Assembly (NCBI RefSeq): GCF_000730665.1
Contig: NZ_BBIV01000002.1
Span: forward strand, 1 to 64,000
Length of the DNA stretch: 64,000 bases
Origin: Pseudomonas plecoglossicida NBRC 103162 = DSM 15088
Lineage (GTDB): Bacteria > Pseudomonadota > Gammaproteobacteria > Pseudomonadales > Pseudomonadaceae
Direction: 5' to 3'
Shown here: in pieces, positions 8,139-18,362 of the stretch
Position numbering within the stretch: the first letter of the stretch is position 1
Layout: each line of letters begins with the position of its first letter
Translations under genes and position numbers: made by a program
Notes under the pieces: model-generated
The model's database searches: none
What the model was told of the DNA's origin: nothing
What the model saw: the letters and a program-made list of their open reading frames with translations, nothing else

Positions 8139-8804
8139 TCAGTCACCCTCGTGGGTCAGTTCCAGCACCCGATCAACCAGCTTGTAGATGCCGCCCGCCG
8201 CTTCACTGATCGACTTGGCCACCATGTAGGCCGGGGTGGTCACCAGCTTGCGCTGGGGGTCTTCGACGATGTCATGCACATCGCACTCTTCATGCTTGCC
8301 GCCCATCTTCTCCACTGCGGCGGCGGTACCGGCATCGTTGCCGATGGTGCAGACCACACCCGGGCCGTAGATCTTCGCCGCCAGCGCCGGCGAAATGCAG
8401 ATCAGGCCAACCGGCTTGCACGCTTCGGCAAAGGCTTCGGCCAGGGCCAGCACGTCGGGGTTGATGGTGCACTCGGTGCCTTCGATGGCGAAGTTGGACA
8501 GGTTCTTGGCTGCACCGAAGCCGCCCGGTACGATCAGCGCATCGAAGTCCTCGGCCTTGGCTTCACGGATGTCCTTCACCTCGCCACGGGCAATACGCGC
8601 CGATTCCACCAGCACATTGCGCGACTCGGGCATTTCTTCGCCGGTCACGTGGTCGATCACATGCATCTGCGCGATGTTCGGCGCAAAGCACTGAACCTGC
8701 GCGCCGCGTTGGTCGAGGCGCAGCAGGGTGATCACGCTTTCATGGATCTCGGCGCCGTCGTACACGCCACAGCCGGAAAGAATCACCGCTACTTTTTTCG
8801 TCAT
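8139..8804 (-). CDS. elbB: Isoprenoid biosynthesis glyoxalase ElbB (DJ-1/PfpI family)
   Basis: About 221 residues of the DJ-1/PfpI fold. The N-terminus KKVAVILSGCGVYDGAEIHE and the nucleophile-elbow region CKPVGLICISPA (catalytic Cys candidate) match the ElbB/GATase1-like family. E. coli ElbB has weak glyoxalase III activity and was first linked to isoprenoid synthesis by its effect on lycopene yield. The physiological role remains unclear. Two in-frame ATGs exist. GGAG lies eight bases before the one at 8804 but only two bases before the one at 8810, so I choose 8804. It is convergent with the UPF0178 gene. Confidence 0.92.
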   Translation of the reverse strand: MTKKVAVILSGCGVYDGAEIHESVITLLRLDQRGAQVQCFAPNIAQMHVIDHVTGEEMPESRNVLVESARIARGEVKDIREAKAEDFDALIVPGGFGAAKNLSNFAIEGTECTINPDVLALAEAFAEACKPVGLICISPALAAKIYGPGVVCTIGNDAGTAAAVEKMGGKHEECDVHDIVEDPQRKLVTTPAYMVAKSISEAAGGIYKLVDRVLELTHEGD

Positions 8805-8919
8805 GCTCATTTCTCCATTTTCGAGGCGCTAAATGTCCTCTAGTTTGGCAGATGTGGCCATAGGGATTCGCACGGGCGCATCCTAATCTCTAGTGGATAA
8901 CCTTCGAGGCTACCCGTCC

Positions 8920-10215
8920 ATGGACCTTATTCTGCTGGCCGTGCCGTTCTTCTTCGTGCTGATCGCGGTAGAGCTTGTCGCTGACCATGTCCGCGGCCAG
9001 CGCAACTTCACCGTGGCCGACTCGATCAACAGCCTGAGCACGGGGGTGCTGTCCACCAGCACCGGGTTGCTGACCAAAGGGGCGGGGCTGCTGACCTATG
9101 CACTGGCCTGGGAGCACCTGGCGCTGCTGCGCTTGCCGGAGCAGGCCTGGTGGGTATGGCTGCTGGCATTCGTGCTGTATGACCTGTGCTATTACTGGCT
9201 GCACCGCCTGGGCCATGAGCGCAATGTGTTGTGGGCTGCGCATTCGGTGCATCACCAGAGCGAGGAATACAACCTCACCACCGCACTGCGCCAGACCAGC
9301 AGCGGTTTCATCTTTTCCTGGATCTTCTACCTGCCGCTGGCGCTGATCGGTGTGCCGCCGGTGGTGTTCATCACCGTGGCGTCGTTGAACCTGCTGTACC
9401 AGTTCTGGGTGCACACCCGGCACATTCCCAAGTTGGGCTGGCTCGAGTGGGTACTGATCACACCGTCCAACCATCGCGTCCACCATGCGCAGAATCCTGC
9501 CTACTTGGATCGCAACTACGGCGGTGTGTTCATTCTCTGGGATCGTCTGTTCGGCACCTTCAAGGAGGAGGACCCGGCCGAGCCGGTGGTGTTCGGCGTG
9601 ACCACGCCGCTGGCGAGCTGGAACCCGCTGTGGGCCAACCTGCAGTTCTATGCCCAGCTGTGGGAGGACGCGCGACGTACGCGAAGCGGGTGGGACAAGC
9701 TGCGTATCTGGTTCATGCCCACCGGGTGGCGCCCGGCGGATGTCGCGAGGCGTTATCCACAGCCGAAGCAGAACCTGGCCTTGTTCCGAAAGTTCGAGAT
9801 CGCCCTGGGGCGCGCGCAGCAGGTGTACGTGGCTGCACAGTTCGTGGCCTACGTGGCGTTGGGCAGCTACTTGATGGACGTTGCCGAGCAGGTGTCGGGC
9901 GCTGCCTTGGTGCTTGGCTGGTCGGCGACGGCGTTTGGTCTGTTCGTGCTGGGGGCGGCGCTGGAGAACCGCCCCTGGGCAGTGCGTCTGGAGCTGGCGC
10001 GCCTGCTGTCGAATGCGCCGGCACTGTACCTGGCCGGCGCCTGTGGCTTAGTGCTGGTCACGCCCCTGGCGTGGTTCCTGCTCGGGGCCTACACCCTTTT
10101 CAGCCTCTGGGCCCTGGCCCTGTGCCGCCGCCTTGCGCTCCGCGCGCAGGGTGCGAAAACGCCGGCGCAGCCAGAGCAGGCCACCCAGCAGCAACAGGCC
10201 GCCGAGCACCCATAG
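8920..10215 (+). CDS. Sterol desaturase / fatty acid hydroxylase family membrane protein
   Basis: About 431 residues. It has the three histidine clusters of the di-iron fatty acid hydroxylase superfamily: HRLGH (about residue 95), HSVHH (about 108) and HRVHH (about 185), among hydrophobic helices. Such enzymes hydroxylate or desaturate lipids in the membrane using O2; the substrate here is unknown. Beyond the catalytic core a C-terminal third contributes more membrane helices (about residues 310-405) and a Gln/Ala-rich tail. The ATG at 8920 has GAGG about ten bases upstream; a GTG at 8893 is less likely. The last 168 bases overlap the end of the opposite-strand DedA gene. Confidence 0.87.
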   Translation: MDLILLAVPFFFVLIAVELVADHVRGQRNFTVADSINSLSTGVLSTSTGLLTKGAGLLTYALAWEHLALLRLPEQAWWVWLLAFVLYDLCYYWLHRLGHERNVLWAAHSVHHQSEEYNLTTALRQTSSGFIFSWIFYLPLALIGVPPVVFITVASLNLLYQFWVHTRHIPKLGWLEWVLITPSNHRVHHAQNPAYLDRNYGGVFILWDRLFGTFKEEDPAEPVVFGVTTPLASWNPLWANLQFYAQLWEDARRTRSGWDKLRIWFMPTGWRPADVARRYPQPKQNLALFRKFEIALGRAQQVYVAAQFVAYVALGSYLMDVAEQVSGAALVLGWSATAFGLFVLGAALENRPWAVRLELARLLSNAPALYLAGACGLVLVTPLAWFLLGAYTLFSLWALALCRRLALRAQGAKTPAQPEQATQQQQAAEHP

Positions 10216-10692
10216 CTCGTACTTCTTCACGTTGCCCAGCATGCCTTCGAGGATGGCGCCGAAGTGGTAGGCGGCCGCACCCAGGGCCAATGCCCAGATG
10301 GCCGCGCCGATGCCGTTGAGCAACAGGTAGCGCCGTGGTGGGTAGCCGGACAGGCCGATGGCCACGGGCATCACCGTGCGCAGGCCGTAGACGAAGCGGA
10401 AACTCAGGACCCAGATGTCCGGGTGGCGGCGGATGTGCTCCAAAGCCCGGTCACCCATGGCCTGCCAGCGCGGTTTGCGTGCGAGGATGGCACGGCCGTG
10501 GCGACGGCCCATGAAGTACCACAGCTGGTCGCCGGCATAGCTGCCGAAGAACGCCACGATCACCACCAGGCTGATGTCCATGTAGCCACGGAACGCAAGG
10601 AATCCCGCAAGCACCAGGATGGTCTCGCCTTCGAAGAAGGTGCCTAGAAAAAGGGCAAAATAGCCGAAATCCTGCAGGAATTGTTGAAGCAT
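10048..10692 (-). CDS. DedA family (SNARE-associated/VTT) membrane protein
   Basis: About 214 residues. The N-terminal re-entrant region has FFEGETILVLAGFLA, followed by GSYAGDQLWYFMGRRHG and RFVYGLRTVMPVAIGLSG; these acidic, glycine and arginine motifs are typical of DedA proteins. DedA members are flippase-like proteins involved in lipid-carrier recycling, envelope integrity and proton-motive-force maintenance. The final helix ends with LWLRRRF, after which a charged tail of about 35 residues rich in Gln, Glu and Gly runs antisense to the end of the hydroxylase gene. I chose the ATG at 10692 because it leads directly into the first hydrophobic segment. Upstream in-frame sequence looks non-coding, and no strong Shine-Dalgarno is visible. 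Confidence 0.88.
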   Translation of the reverse strand: MLQQFLQDFGYFALFLGTFFEGETILVLAGFLAFRGYMDISLVVIVAFFGSYAGDQLWYFMGRRHGRAILARKPRWQAMGDRALEHIRRHPDIWVLSFRFVYGLRTVMPVAIGLSGYPPRRYLLLNGIGAAIWALALGAAAYHFGAILEGMLGNVKKYELWVLGGLLLLGGLLWLRRRFRTLRAERKAAAQGQGPEAEKGVGPEQEPRQGRDQH

Positions 10693-10827
10693 TTTCTGAG
10701 GTGCTGGCGAAATGAACGCGCAGCCTACCCCTTCGCGCGCTTTCGTGAAAGTGTCCAAATGTGTCTCGACGTGAACAATTCCTACGCGGACAATGCCTTT
10801 GGCCGCAAGTCTTGGGCTTGCCTCAAG

Positions 10828-10845
10828 CTGTAACACAGGCGTCAT
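10828..10845 (+). promoter_or_regulatory. Candidate Pho box upstream of ppk
   Basis: CTGTAAC-ACAG-GCGTCAT matches two 7-bp half-sites of the PhoB consensus CTGTCAT with the canonical four-base spacer. Each half-site agrees at 5 of 7 positions, including the core residues. It lies 63 bases before the ppk ATG, which suits PhoB activation. The -10 box is not obvious. The match was made by eye. Confidence 0.5.
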
Positions 10846-10908
10846 AATGGCCGCTTATCGTCCCGCTCAATTGATGATAGGGCGTTAACGTCCTCCAGGA
10901 ACGTCCAG

Positions 10909-13140
10909 ATGAATAATGAAGTGCTCACCCCTGTCGCAATCAAGGATGCCCAGGCCGTCCCCGAAGAGATCGTGCAGACCCCGCCAGATTTGCCCGAGGC
11001 CCCGGAACCGGTGGTCGAGGCAGTCGTGCCAACCCCCGCGCCGACGCCTGCCATCGCCATACCGAGCCTGGATGACAGCAGCCTGTACATTCACCGCGAG
11101 CTGTCGCAGCTGCAGTTCAATATTCGTGTGCTGGAGCAGGCCCTGGATGAGTCCTATCCGCTGCTCGAGCGCCTGAAGTTCCTGCTGATCTTCTCCAGCA
11201 ACCTCGATGAGTTCTTCGAGATCCGCGTGGCGGGCCTGAAGAAGCAGATCAATTTCGCCCGTGAACAGGCTGGCGCCGATGGCCTGCAGCCGCACCAGGC
11301 GCTGGCGCGCATCAGCGAGCTGGTGCACATCGAAGTTGAGCGCCAGTACGCGATCCTCAACGACGTGCTGCTGCCGGAGCTGGAAAAGCACGCCATTCGC
11401 TTCATTCGCCGTCGCCACTGGACACCCAAGCTCAAGACCTGGGTGCGCCGCTTCTTCCGCGACGAGATCGCGCCGATCATCACGCCGATCGGCCTCGACC
11501 CGACCCACCCGTTCCCGTTGCTGGTGAACAAGAGCCTCAACTTCATTGTCGAGCTCGAAGGTGTCGACGCCTTCGGCCGCGATTCGGGCCTGGCGATCAT
11601 CCCGGCGCCGCGCCTGCTGCCACGGGTCATCCGCGTGCCGGAAGACGTGGGCGGCGCTGGCGACAACTACGTGTTCCTGTCGTCGATGATTCACGCCCAC
11701 GCCGACGATCTGTTCCAGGGCATGAAGGTCAAGGGCTGCTACCAGTTCCGCCTGACCCGCAACGCTGACCTGGCGCTGGATTCCGAAGAGGTCGACGACC
11801 TTGCCCGGGCCCTGCGCGGTGAGCTGTTCTCGCGCCGTTACGGCGATGCCGTGCGCCTGGAGGTGGCCGACACCTGCCCGAAACACCTGTCCGACTACCT
11901 GCTCAAGCAGTTCAGCCTGAGCGAGAGCGAGCTGTACCAGGTCAACGGCCCGGTCAACCTGACCCGCCTGTTCAGCATCACCGGCCTCGACAGCCATCCG
12001 GAGCTGCAGTACACGCCGTTCACCCCGGCAATTCCCAAGCTGCTGGTGAATGCCGATAACATCTTCAGCGTGATCAGCAAGCAGGACATCCTGCTGATGC
12101 ACCCGTTCGAGTCCTTCACCCCAGTGGTCGACCTGCTGCGCCAGGCTGCCAAGGACCCGCACGTACTCGCTGTGCGCCAGACCCTGTACCGCTCCGGGGC
12201 CAACTCGGAGATCGTCGACGCCCTGGTGGACGCGGCGCGTAACGGCAAGGAGGTCACAGCGGTGATCGAACTGCGTGCGCGCTTCGACGAAGAGTCCAAC
12301 CTGCAGATGGCCAGCCGCCTGCAAGCTGCCGGCGCGGTGGTGATCTACGGTGTGGTCGGCTTCAAGACCCACGCCAAGATGATGTTGATCCTGCGTCGCG
12401 AACAAGGCGAGATTGTCCGCTATGCGCACCTGGGTACCGGCAACTACCACGCCGGCAACGCCCGCCTGTATACCGACTACAGCCTGCTGACCTCCGACGA
12501 TGCCCTCACCGAGGACGTCGGCAAACTGTTCAGCCAGCTGATCGGCATGGGCAAGACGCTGCGCATGAAGAAGCTGCTGCACGCGCCGTTCACCCTGAAG
12601 AAAGGCATGCTCGACATGATCGCCCGGGAGACCCAGTTCGCCCTGGAAGGCAAGCCTGCGCACATCATCGCCAAGTTCAACTCGCTGACTGACGCCAAGG
12701 TCATCAAGGCCCTGTACAAGGCCAGCCAGTCGGGGGTGAAGATCGACCTGGTGGTCCGTGGCATGTGCTGCCTACGCCCAGGTATTCCGGGGGTTTCGCA
12801 CAACATCCAGGTACGCTCGATCATCGGTCGATTCCTCGAGCACACCCGGGTGTTCTACTTCCTCAATGGCGGCGAAGAGCAGATCTACCTGTCCAGTGCC
12901 GACTGGATGGAGCGCAATCTCGACAAGCGTGTCGAGACCTGCTTCCCGGTGGAAGGCAAGAAGCTGTTGCTGCGGGTGAAGAAGGAGCTCGAAGGCTACC
13001 TGACCGACAACACCCACGCCTGGACCCTGCAGCCCGACGGGCGCTACGTGCGCAGCAGCCCGACCGGCAACCAGAACCCGCGCAGTGCCCAGGCGACCTT
13101 GCTGGAGCGCCTGAGCAACCCGGTCCTCAACGTGCGCTGA
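10909..13140 (+). CDS. ppk: Polyphosphate kinase 1
   Basis: 743 residues. It reversibly transfers the terminal phosphate of ATP to growing polyphosphate through a phosphohistidine intermediate. The body begins at [20 protein letters not shown], the usual PPK1 N-terminal domain. The catalytic motif HLGTGNYH places the phosphorylated His near residue 507, and the second essential His lies in RFLEHTR near 645. The first 60 residues are a Pro/Val/Ala-rich extension before the conserved start. AGGAA precedes the ATG. Unlike the ppk-ppx operon of E. coli, the degrading enzyme is encoded convergently here, with the stops overlapping by 14 bases. A candidate Pho box lies upstream. Confidence 0.97.
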   Translation: MNNEVLTPVAIKDAQAVPEEIVQTPPDLPEAPEPVVEAVVPTPAPTPAIAIPSLDDSSLYIHRELSQLQFNIRVLEQALDESYPLLERLKFLLIFSSNLDEFFEIRVAGLKKQINFAREQAGADGLQPHQALARISELVHIEVERQYAILNDVLLPELEKHAIRFIRRRHWTPKLKTWVRRFFRDEIAPIITPIGLDPTHPFPLLVNKSLNFIVELEGVDAFGRDSGLAIIPAPRLLPRVIRVPEDVGGAGDNYVFLSSMIHAHADDLFQGMKVKGCYQFRLTRNADLALDSEEVDDLARALRGELFSRRYGDAVRLEVADTCPKHLSDYLLKQFSLSESELYQVNGPVNLTRLFSITGLDSHPELQYTPFTPAIPKLLVNADNIFSVISKQDILLMHPFESFTPVVDLLRQAAKDPHVLAVRQTLYRSGANSEIVDALVDAARNGKEVTAVIELRARFDEESNLQMASRLQAAGAVVIYGVVGFKTHAKMMLILRREQGEIVRYAHLGTGNYHAGNARLYTDYSLLTSDDALTEDVGKLFSQLIGMGKTLRMKKLLHAPFTLKKGMLDMIARETQFALEGKPAHIIAKFNSLTDAKVIKALYKASQSGVKIDLVVRGMCCLRPGIPGVSHNIQVRSIIGRFLEHTRVFYFLNGGEEQIYLSSADWMERNLDKRVETCFPVEGKKLLLRVKKELEGYLTDNTHAWTLQPDGRYVRSSPTGNQNPRSAQATLLERLSNPVLNVR

Positions 13141-14629
13141 GGGTGAAGTTGACCCGGGTCAGCCACTCCGCCTCGTTGGCGAAGTCGGCCTGGGTCAGCT
13201 GGTTCTGTTCCAGCCAGCCTTCCGGGAAGGCGACGTCGAGGCTGTTGTCGGCAGCCTGAAGCTGCACCTTCGGCATCTGCTGGGTGCCGCGGATGTGGTG
13301 GAACAGGATGGCGAAGCGCAGCAGGACGCACAGGCGCAGCAGCTTCACGCCTTCATCGCCCAGTTCGGCGAACTTGTCCTTGGGAATGTTGCGGCGATGG
13401 CCGCGCACCAGCAGGGCCATCATCTGCTGGTCTTCACGGGAGAAGCCCGACAGGTCCGAGTGCTCGATCAGGTAGGCACCGTGCTTGTGGTAATGGTAAT
13501 GGGCGATATCCAGTCCGATTTCGTGGATTTTCGCTGCCCAGCCCAGCAGATCGCGCCAATTCCCTTCTTCCAGATCCCACGCCTTGGCCACCTGGTCGAA
13601 CGCGTGCAGTGCCTTGCGCTCGACACGCGCGGCCTGGCCCTGGTCGACGTGGTAGCGCTCCATCAGCGAGTTGAGGGTGCGTTCGCGGACATCTTCGTGG
13701 TGGTGGCGGCCGAGCAGGTCAAACAGCACACCTTCGCGCAGGGCGCCGTCGCAGTGGTCCATGCGTTGCAGTTCCAGGGCGTCGAAGATCGCTTCGAGAA
13801 TCGCCAGGCCGGCCGGGAAAATGGTGCGGCGGTCCGGCTTGACGCCCTCGAAGTCGATCTTGTCGACCTCGCCGAGCTTGAACAGCTTGCGCTTGACCCA
13901 GGCCAGGCCTTCGGCGTTGACCTCGCCATTGCCCAGGCCGCCGGCCTTGATTGCGGCGCCGATGGCGCGAATGGTCCCGGACGAGCCGATGGCCTCGTCC
14001 CAGGTCAGGCGGTGCAGGGCGTTCTCGATGCTCATCAGTTCCAGGCGCGCGGCGGTGTAGGCCTGGGCGTAGCGCGCCGGGGTGATCTTGCCGTCGCGGA
14101 AGTAGCGCTGGGTGAAGCTTACGCAACCCATCTGCAGGCTTTCGCGCAGTAGCGGTTCGAAGCGCTGGCCGATGATGAACTCGGTACTGCCGCCGCCGAT
14201 GTCGGCGACCAGGCGCTTGCCCGGGGTATCGGCCAGGGTATGGGATACACCGAGGTAGATCAGGCGCGCTTCTTCCCGGCCGGAAATCACCTCGACCGGG
14301 TGGCCGAGGATGGCCTCGGCGCGCTGGATGAATTCGTTACGGTTGCGAGCTTCGCGCAGTGCGTTGGTGCCGACGATGCGCACTGCGCCCGAGGGCATGC
14401 CGTTGATCAGCTGGGCAAAGCGCTTGAGGCACTCGAGGCCTCGCTCCATGGCTTCTTCGCTGAGCATGCGCGCTTCGTCGATGCCGGCGGCCAGCTGAAC
14501 CTTTTCGCCCAGGCGCTCGAGAATGCGGATCTCGGTGTGGTGGGCCTTGGCCACGACCATGTGGAAACTGTTGGAGCCAAGGTCGATGGCGGCGATCAGG
14601 GACAGGTTCTTCGCGGAGGTTTGCGGCAT
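13127..14629 (-). CDS. ppx: Exopolyphosphatase (Ppx/GppA family)
   Basis: About 500 residues. The N-terminal ASKHA-type phosphatase core shows [15 protein letters not shown] and [14 protein letters not shown], the two phosphate-binding loops of Ppx/GppA. A C-terminal HD-like helical domain follows ([20 protein letters not shown]). Ppx removes terminal orthophosphate from polyphosphate, and GppA-type members also cleave pppGpp. The length and the adjacent ppk favour Ppx. The ATG at 14629 starts the conserved region; the frame continues upstream but into sequence without family resemblance. Its 3' end overlaps that of ppk by 14 bases, so the synthesising and degrading enzymes are transcribed towards each other. 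Confidence 0.95.
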   Translation of the reverse strand: MPQTSAKNLSLIAAIDLGSNSFHMVVAKAHHTEIRILERLGEKVQLAAGIDEARMLSEEAMERGLECLKRFAQLINGMPSGAVRIVGTNALREARNRNEFIQRAEAILGHPVEVISGREEARLIYLGVSHTLADTPGKRLVADIGGGSTEFIIGQRFEPLLRESLQMGCVSFTQRYFRDGKITPARYAQAYTAARLELMSIENALHRLTWDEAIGSSGTIRAIGAAIKAGGLGNGEVNAEGLAWVKRKLFKLGEVDKIDFEGVKPDRRTIFPAGLAILEAIFDALELQRMDHCDGALREGVLFDLLGRHHHEDVRERTLNSLMERYHVDQGQAARVERKALHAFDQVAKAWDLEEGNWRDLLGWAAKIHEIGLDIAHYHYHKHGAYLIEHSDLSGFSREDQQMMALLVRGHRRNIPKDKFAELGDEGVKLLRLCVLLRFAILFHHIRGTQQMPKVQLQAADNSLDVAFPEGWLEQNQLTQADFANEAEWLTRVNFTLSAR

Positions 14630-14874
14630 TCTGTGTGTTCTCGGTCGGTAACCCGGCAATCGTGCCACGATCCTTGGCTGTCGCCAACGCGCACCGCACC
14701 GCACCGGGCCTTGATGCAAGGCAATGTGCCATTCGATGCTATGACACTCGTGTGACAGTTTCGATTCGTGGGTCTTGCACAACTATAGTTACACTCAATC
14801 GTCTGCGGCTTCCTGTAGGAGACCGGTGCAGCTATTATGGGCCACGTTTTTTGCTTACGACCCTGGAGATATCC

Positions 14875-15204
14875 ATGAGCAGCGATCTGATCAAACACGT
14901 CACCGACGCCACCTTCGAGGCCGAAGTCCTGCAGGCCCAAGGCCCGGTGCTGGTCGACTACTGGGCTGAATGGTGCGGCCCATGCAAGATGATCGCGCCA
15001 GTACTGGACGACATCGCTGCTACCTACGAGGGCAAACTGACCGTCGCCAAGCTGAACATCGACGACAACCAGGAAACCCCGGCCAAGCACGGCGTGCGTG
15101 GCATCCCGACGCTGATGCTGTTCAAGAACGGCAACGTCGAGGCCACCAAGGTCGGCGCACTGTCCAAATCGCAGCTGGCCGCGTTCCTCGACGCCCACCT
15201 GTGA
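14875..15204 (+). CDS. trxA: Thioredoxin 1
   Basis: 109 residues, the standard length. The redox-active WCGPC is at residues 33-37, preceded by VDYWAE, and the cis-proline motif GIPTLMLF lies near residue 76. It reduces protein disulfides using electrons from thioredoxin reductase and serves ribonucleotide reductase, PAPS reductase and peroxiredoxins. CTGGAG lies about eight bases before the ATG. It is followed immediately by an intrinsic terminator and then rho, the same trxA-rho neighbourhood as in E. coli. Confidence 0.98.
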   Translation: MSSDLIKHVTDATFEAEVLQAQGPVLVDYWAEWCGPCKMIAPVLDDIAATYEGKLTVAKLNIDDNQETPAKHGVRGIPTLMLFKNGNVEATKVGALSKSQLAAFLDAHL

Positions 15205-15208
15205 TGTG

Positions 15209-15240
15209 AAAAGGCCCCGCAAATGCGGGGCTTTTCTTTT
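15209..15240 (+). terminator. Rho-independent terminator of trxA
   Basis: GCCCCGC (15214-15220), loop AAAT, GCGGGGC (15225-15231) form a seven-bp GC stem. It is preceded by AAAAG and followed by TTTTCTTTTT. It starts within ten bases of the trxA stop. Confidence 0.93.
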
Positions 15241-15378
15241 TCAGCCCACTAGACGTCGAAAAAAGCAAGTGTTACATTCGGCCTCGCACTGCTTCTCCAG
15301 TGCCCTCTGCACGCCGTCGCCGAAGCATCCCAATTCGAATCAGTACGCGATCCTGTCGCCATCTAGCGGCGCGGCTTC

Positions 15379-15397
15379 ATTAAGCCATTAGCTTAAT
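15379..15397. promoter_or_regulatory. Inverted repeat in the rho leader
   Basis: ATTAAGC-CATTA-GCTTAAT is a perfect seven-bp inverted repeat, 34 bases before the rho start. It could be an operator or a small hairpin in the rho leader. rho is known to be autoregulated by attenuation in E. coli; whether this repeat takes part is unknown. Confidence 0.35.
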
Positions 15398-15430
15398 CCT
15401 CCCTTCATACATGATTACGTCACTCCCCTT

Positions 15431-16690
15431 ATGAACCTGACTGAACTCAAGCAAAAGCCGATTACCGATCTGCTGGAAATGGCCGAACAGATGGGCATCG
15501 AAAACATGGCCCGTTCGCGCAAACAGGACGTGATTTTCGCCCTGCTGAAAAAGCATGCGAAGAGCGGCGAAGAGATCTCGGGTGACGGCGTGCTGGAGAT
15601 TCTCCAGGATGGTTTCGGTTTCCTGCGTTCGGCTGATGCGTCCTACCTGGCCGGCCCTGACGATATCTACGTCTCGCCCAGCCAGATCCGCCGCTTCAAC
15701 CTGCGTACCGGCGACACCATCGTCGGCAAGATCCGCCCACCGAAGGAAGGGGAGCGTTACTTCGCCCTGCTGAAGGTCGACACGATCAACTTCGATCGTC
15801 CGGAAAACGCGAAGAACAAGATCCTGTTCGAAAACCTGACGCCGCTGTTCCCGAACAAGCGCCTGAAGATGGAAGCCGGCAACGGTTCCACCGAAGACCT
15901 GACCGGCCGCGTCATCGACCTGTGCGCCCCGATCGGCAAAGGCCAGCGTGGCCTGATCGTCGCTCCGCCGAAAGCGGGCAAGACGATCATGCTGCAGAAC
16001 ATCGCGGCGAACATCACCCGTAACAACCCCGAGTGCCACCTGATCGTCCTGCTGATCGACGAGCGCCCGGAAGAAGTGACCGAAATGCAGCGCACCGTGC
16101 GCGGCGAAGTGGTTGCCTCGACCTTCGACGAGCCGCCGACCCGTCACGTGCAAGTGGCCGAGATGGTCATCGAGAAGGCCAAGCGCCTGGTCGAGCACAA
16201 GAAGGATGTGGTCATCCTGCTCGACTCCATCACCCGTCTGGCGCGTGCCTACAACACCGTGATCCCGAGCTCCGGCAAGGTCCTGACCGGTGGTGTCGAC
16301 GCCCACGCCCTGGAGAAGCCGAAGCGCTTCTTCGGTGCCGCGCGTAACATCGAGGAAGGCGGTTCGCTGACCATCATCGCCACCGCGCTGGTCGAAACCG
16401 GCTCGAAGATGGACGAAGTGATCTACGAAGAGTTCAAGGGTACCGGCAACATGGAGCTGCCCCTGGACCGTCGCATCGCTGAAAAGCGCGTGTTCCCGGC
16501 CATCAACATCAACCGTTCGGGTACCCGCCGCGAAGAGCTGCTGACTGCCGACGACGAACTGCAGCGCATGTGGATCTTGCGCAAGCTGCTGCATCCGATG
16601 GACGAGATCGCTGCCATCGAGTTCCTGGTCGACAAGCTCAAGCAGACCAAGACCAACGATGAGTTCTTCCTGTCGATGAAGCGCAAGTAA
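15431..16690 (+). CDS. rho: Transcription termination factor Rho
   Basis: 419 residues, the same length as E. coli Rho. An N-terminal helical domain ([20 protein letters not shown]) precedes the RNA-binding CSD ([17 protein letters not shown]). The RecA-like ATPase follows with Walker A APPKAGKT near residue 180 and [12 protein letters not shown]. The Q-loop/R-loop region contains [13 protein letters not shown] and [20 protein letters not shown]. Rho is the hexameric RNA translocase that ends untranslated transcription and is essential in most Proteobacteria. Expression is probably set by its leader (15241-15430), which holds an inverted repeat but no clear peptide gene. Confidence 0.98.
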   Translation: MNLTELKQKPITDLLEMAEQMGIENMARSRKQDVIFALLKKHAKSGEEISGDGVLEILQDGFGFLRSADASYLAGPDDIYVSPSQIRRFNLRTGDTIVGKIRPPKEGERYFALLKVDTINFDRPENAKNKILFENLTPLFPNKRLKMEAGNGSTEDLTGRVIDLCAPIGKGQRGLIVAPPKAGKTIMLQNIAANITRNNPECHLIVLLIDERPEEVTEMQRTVRGEVVASTFDEPPTRHVQVAEMVIEKAKRLVEHKKDVVILLDSITRLARAYNTVIPSSGKVLTGGVDAHALEKPKRFFGAARNIEEGGSLTIIATALVETGSKMDEVIYEEFKGTGNMELPLDRRIAEKRVFPAININRSGTRREELLTADDELQRMWILRKLLHPMDEIAAIEFLVDKLKQTKTNDEFFLSMKRK

Positions 16691-16716
16691 GCGTTTCGAT
16701 CGTTCAGGCAATGATT

Positions 16717-16816
16717 GGGGCTGCTTTGCAGCCCATCGCTGGCAAGCCAGCTCCCACAGGGTCCCAAGTGATCCTTGTGGGAGCCGGCTTGCCGGCGATG
16801 GGACGCGAAGCGGCCC
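16717..16816. repeat. REP pair (REPIN) between rho and ubiD
   Basis: Two inverted copies of the family-1 palindromic repeat: ATCGCTGGCAAGCCAGCTCCCACAG is mirrored by CTGTGGGAGCCGGCTTGCCGGCGAT. The outer flanks GGGGCTGC and GCGGCCCC continue the symmetry. Similar pairs occur at 29283, 30510, 40066 and 54595. Confidence 0.85.
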
Positions 16817-16895
16817 CAAGTCATTTTTGGCCATTGGGCCCTGAACGGCGCTACACTCTGCACCCCGACCGATACGGCCAACACGAGGCACATGC

Positions 16896-18362
16896 ATGCA
16901 GTATCGCGATTTGCGCGACTTCATCCGTGGCCTGGAGCAGCGCGGCGAACTCAAGCGCATCCAGGTTCCGATTTCCCCTGTCCTGGAAATGACCGAGGTC
17001 TGCGACCGCACGCTGCGCGCCAAGGGCCCGGCGTTGCTGTTCGAAAACCCCACGGGCTTCGACATTCCGGTACTGGGCAACCTGTTCGGCACCCCGGAGC
17101 GGGTGGCCATGGGCATGGGCGCCGAATCGGTCGACGAATTGCGTGAAATCGGCAAGCTGCTGGCCTTCCTCAAGGAGCCGGAGCCGCCGAAAGGCCTGAA
17201 GGACGCCTGGTCCAAGCTGCCGATCTTCAAGAAGGTCGTGTCGATGGCGCCGAAGGTGGTCAAGGATGCGGTGTGCCAGGAAGTCGTGGTCGAGGGCGAG
17301 GATGTCGACCTTGGCCAGCTGCCGATCCAGCACTGCTGGCCGGGCGATGTGGCGCCGCTGATCACCTGGGGCCTGACCGTCACCCGTGGCCCGAACAAGG
17401 ACCGGCAGAACCTGGGCATCTACCGCCAGCAGGTCATCGGCCGCAACAAGGTCATCATGCGCTGGCTGAGCCATCGCGGCGGCGCGCTGGATTATCGCGA
17501 ATGGTGCGAGAAGCACCCAGGCCAGCCGTTCCCGGTGGCCGTGGCCCTGGGCGCCGACCCGGCGACCATCCTCGGCGCCGTGACGCCGGTGCCCGATACC
17601 CTGTCCGAATACGCCTTCGCCGGCCTGTTGCGCGGCAACCGCACCGAGCTGGTCAAGTGCCGTGGCAGCGACCTGCAGGTGCCCGCCACCGCCGAGATCA
17701 TCCTCGAAGGCGTGATTCATCCGGGCGAAATGGCCCCCGAAGGCCCTTACGGCGACCACACCGGTTACTACAACGAAGTCGACAGCTTCCCGGTGTTCAC
17801 CGTCGAGCGCATCACCCATCGGCAAAAGCCGATCTACCACAGCACCTACACCGGGCGACCACCGGATGAGCCGGCGATTCTCGGCGTGGCCCTGAACGAA
17901 GTGTTCGTGCCGATCCTGCAGAAGCAGTTCCCGGAGATCGTCGACTTCTACCTGCCGCCGGAAGGTTGCTCCTACCGCATGGCGGTAGTGACCATGAAAA
18001 AGCAGTATCCAGGCCACGCCAAGCGCGTGATGCTGGGTGTGTGGTCGTTCCTGCGACAGTTCATGTACACCAAGTTCGTTATCGTTACCGACGACGATAT
18101 CAACGCCCGCGACTGGAACGATGTGATCTGGGCCATCACCACGCGCATGGACCCCAAGCGTGATACGGTGATGATCGACAACACGCCGATCGACTACCTG
18201 GACTTCGCGTCGCCGGTATCGGGGCTGGGGTCGAAGATGGGCCTGGACGCCACGCACAAGTGGCCGGGCGAGACTACACGCGAATGGGGCCGGGTCATCG
18301 TCAAGGACGAGGCCGTCACCCGCCGTATCGATGAGCTGTGGGATCAGTTGGGAATAGATTGA
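16896..18362 (+). CDS. ubiD: 4-hydroxy-3-polyprenylbenzoate decarboxylase
   Basis: 488 residues (E. coli UbiD 497). It removes the carboxyl group of polyprenyl-4-hydroxybenzoate in ubiquinone biosynthesis, using prenylated FMN made by UbiX. Conserved stretches include [19 protein letters not shown], the metal/cofactor region [19 protein letters not shown] and the acidic [12 protein letters not shown] with catalytic Glu/Asp residues. The ATG at 16896 has GAGG about nine bases upstream; an ATG at 16892 is out of frame. It overlaps the following reductase gene by one base (TGATG), so the two form an operon. ubiX is not in the window. Confidence 0.97.
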   Translation: MQYRDLRDFIRGLEQRGELKRIQVPISPVLEMTEVCDRTLRAKGPALLFENPTGFDIPVLGNLFGTPERVAMGMGAESVDELREIGKLLAFLKEPEPPKGLKDAWSKLPIFKKVVSMAPKVVKDAVCQEVVVEGEDVDLGQLPIQHCWPGDVAPLITWGLTVTRGPNKDRQNLGIYRQQVIGRNKVIMRWLSHRGGALDYREWCEKHPGQPFPVAVALGADPATILGAVTPVPDTLSEYAFAGLLRGNRTELVKCRGSDLQVPATAEIILEGVIHPGEMAPEGPYGDHTGYYNEVDSFPVFTVERITHRQKPIYHSTYTGRPPDEPAILGVALNEVFVPILQKQFPEIVDFYLPPEGCSYRMAVVTMKKQYPGHAKRVMLGVWSFLRQFMYTKFVIVTDDDINARDWNDVIWAITTRMDPKRDTVMIDNTPIDYLDFASPVSGLGSKMGLDATHKWPGETTREWGRVIVKDEAVTRRIDELWDQLGID

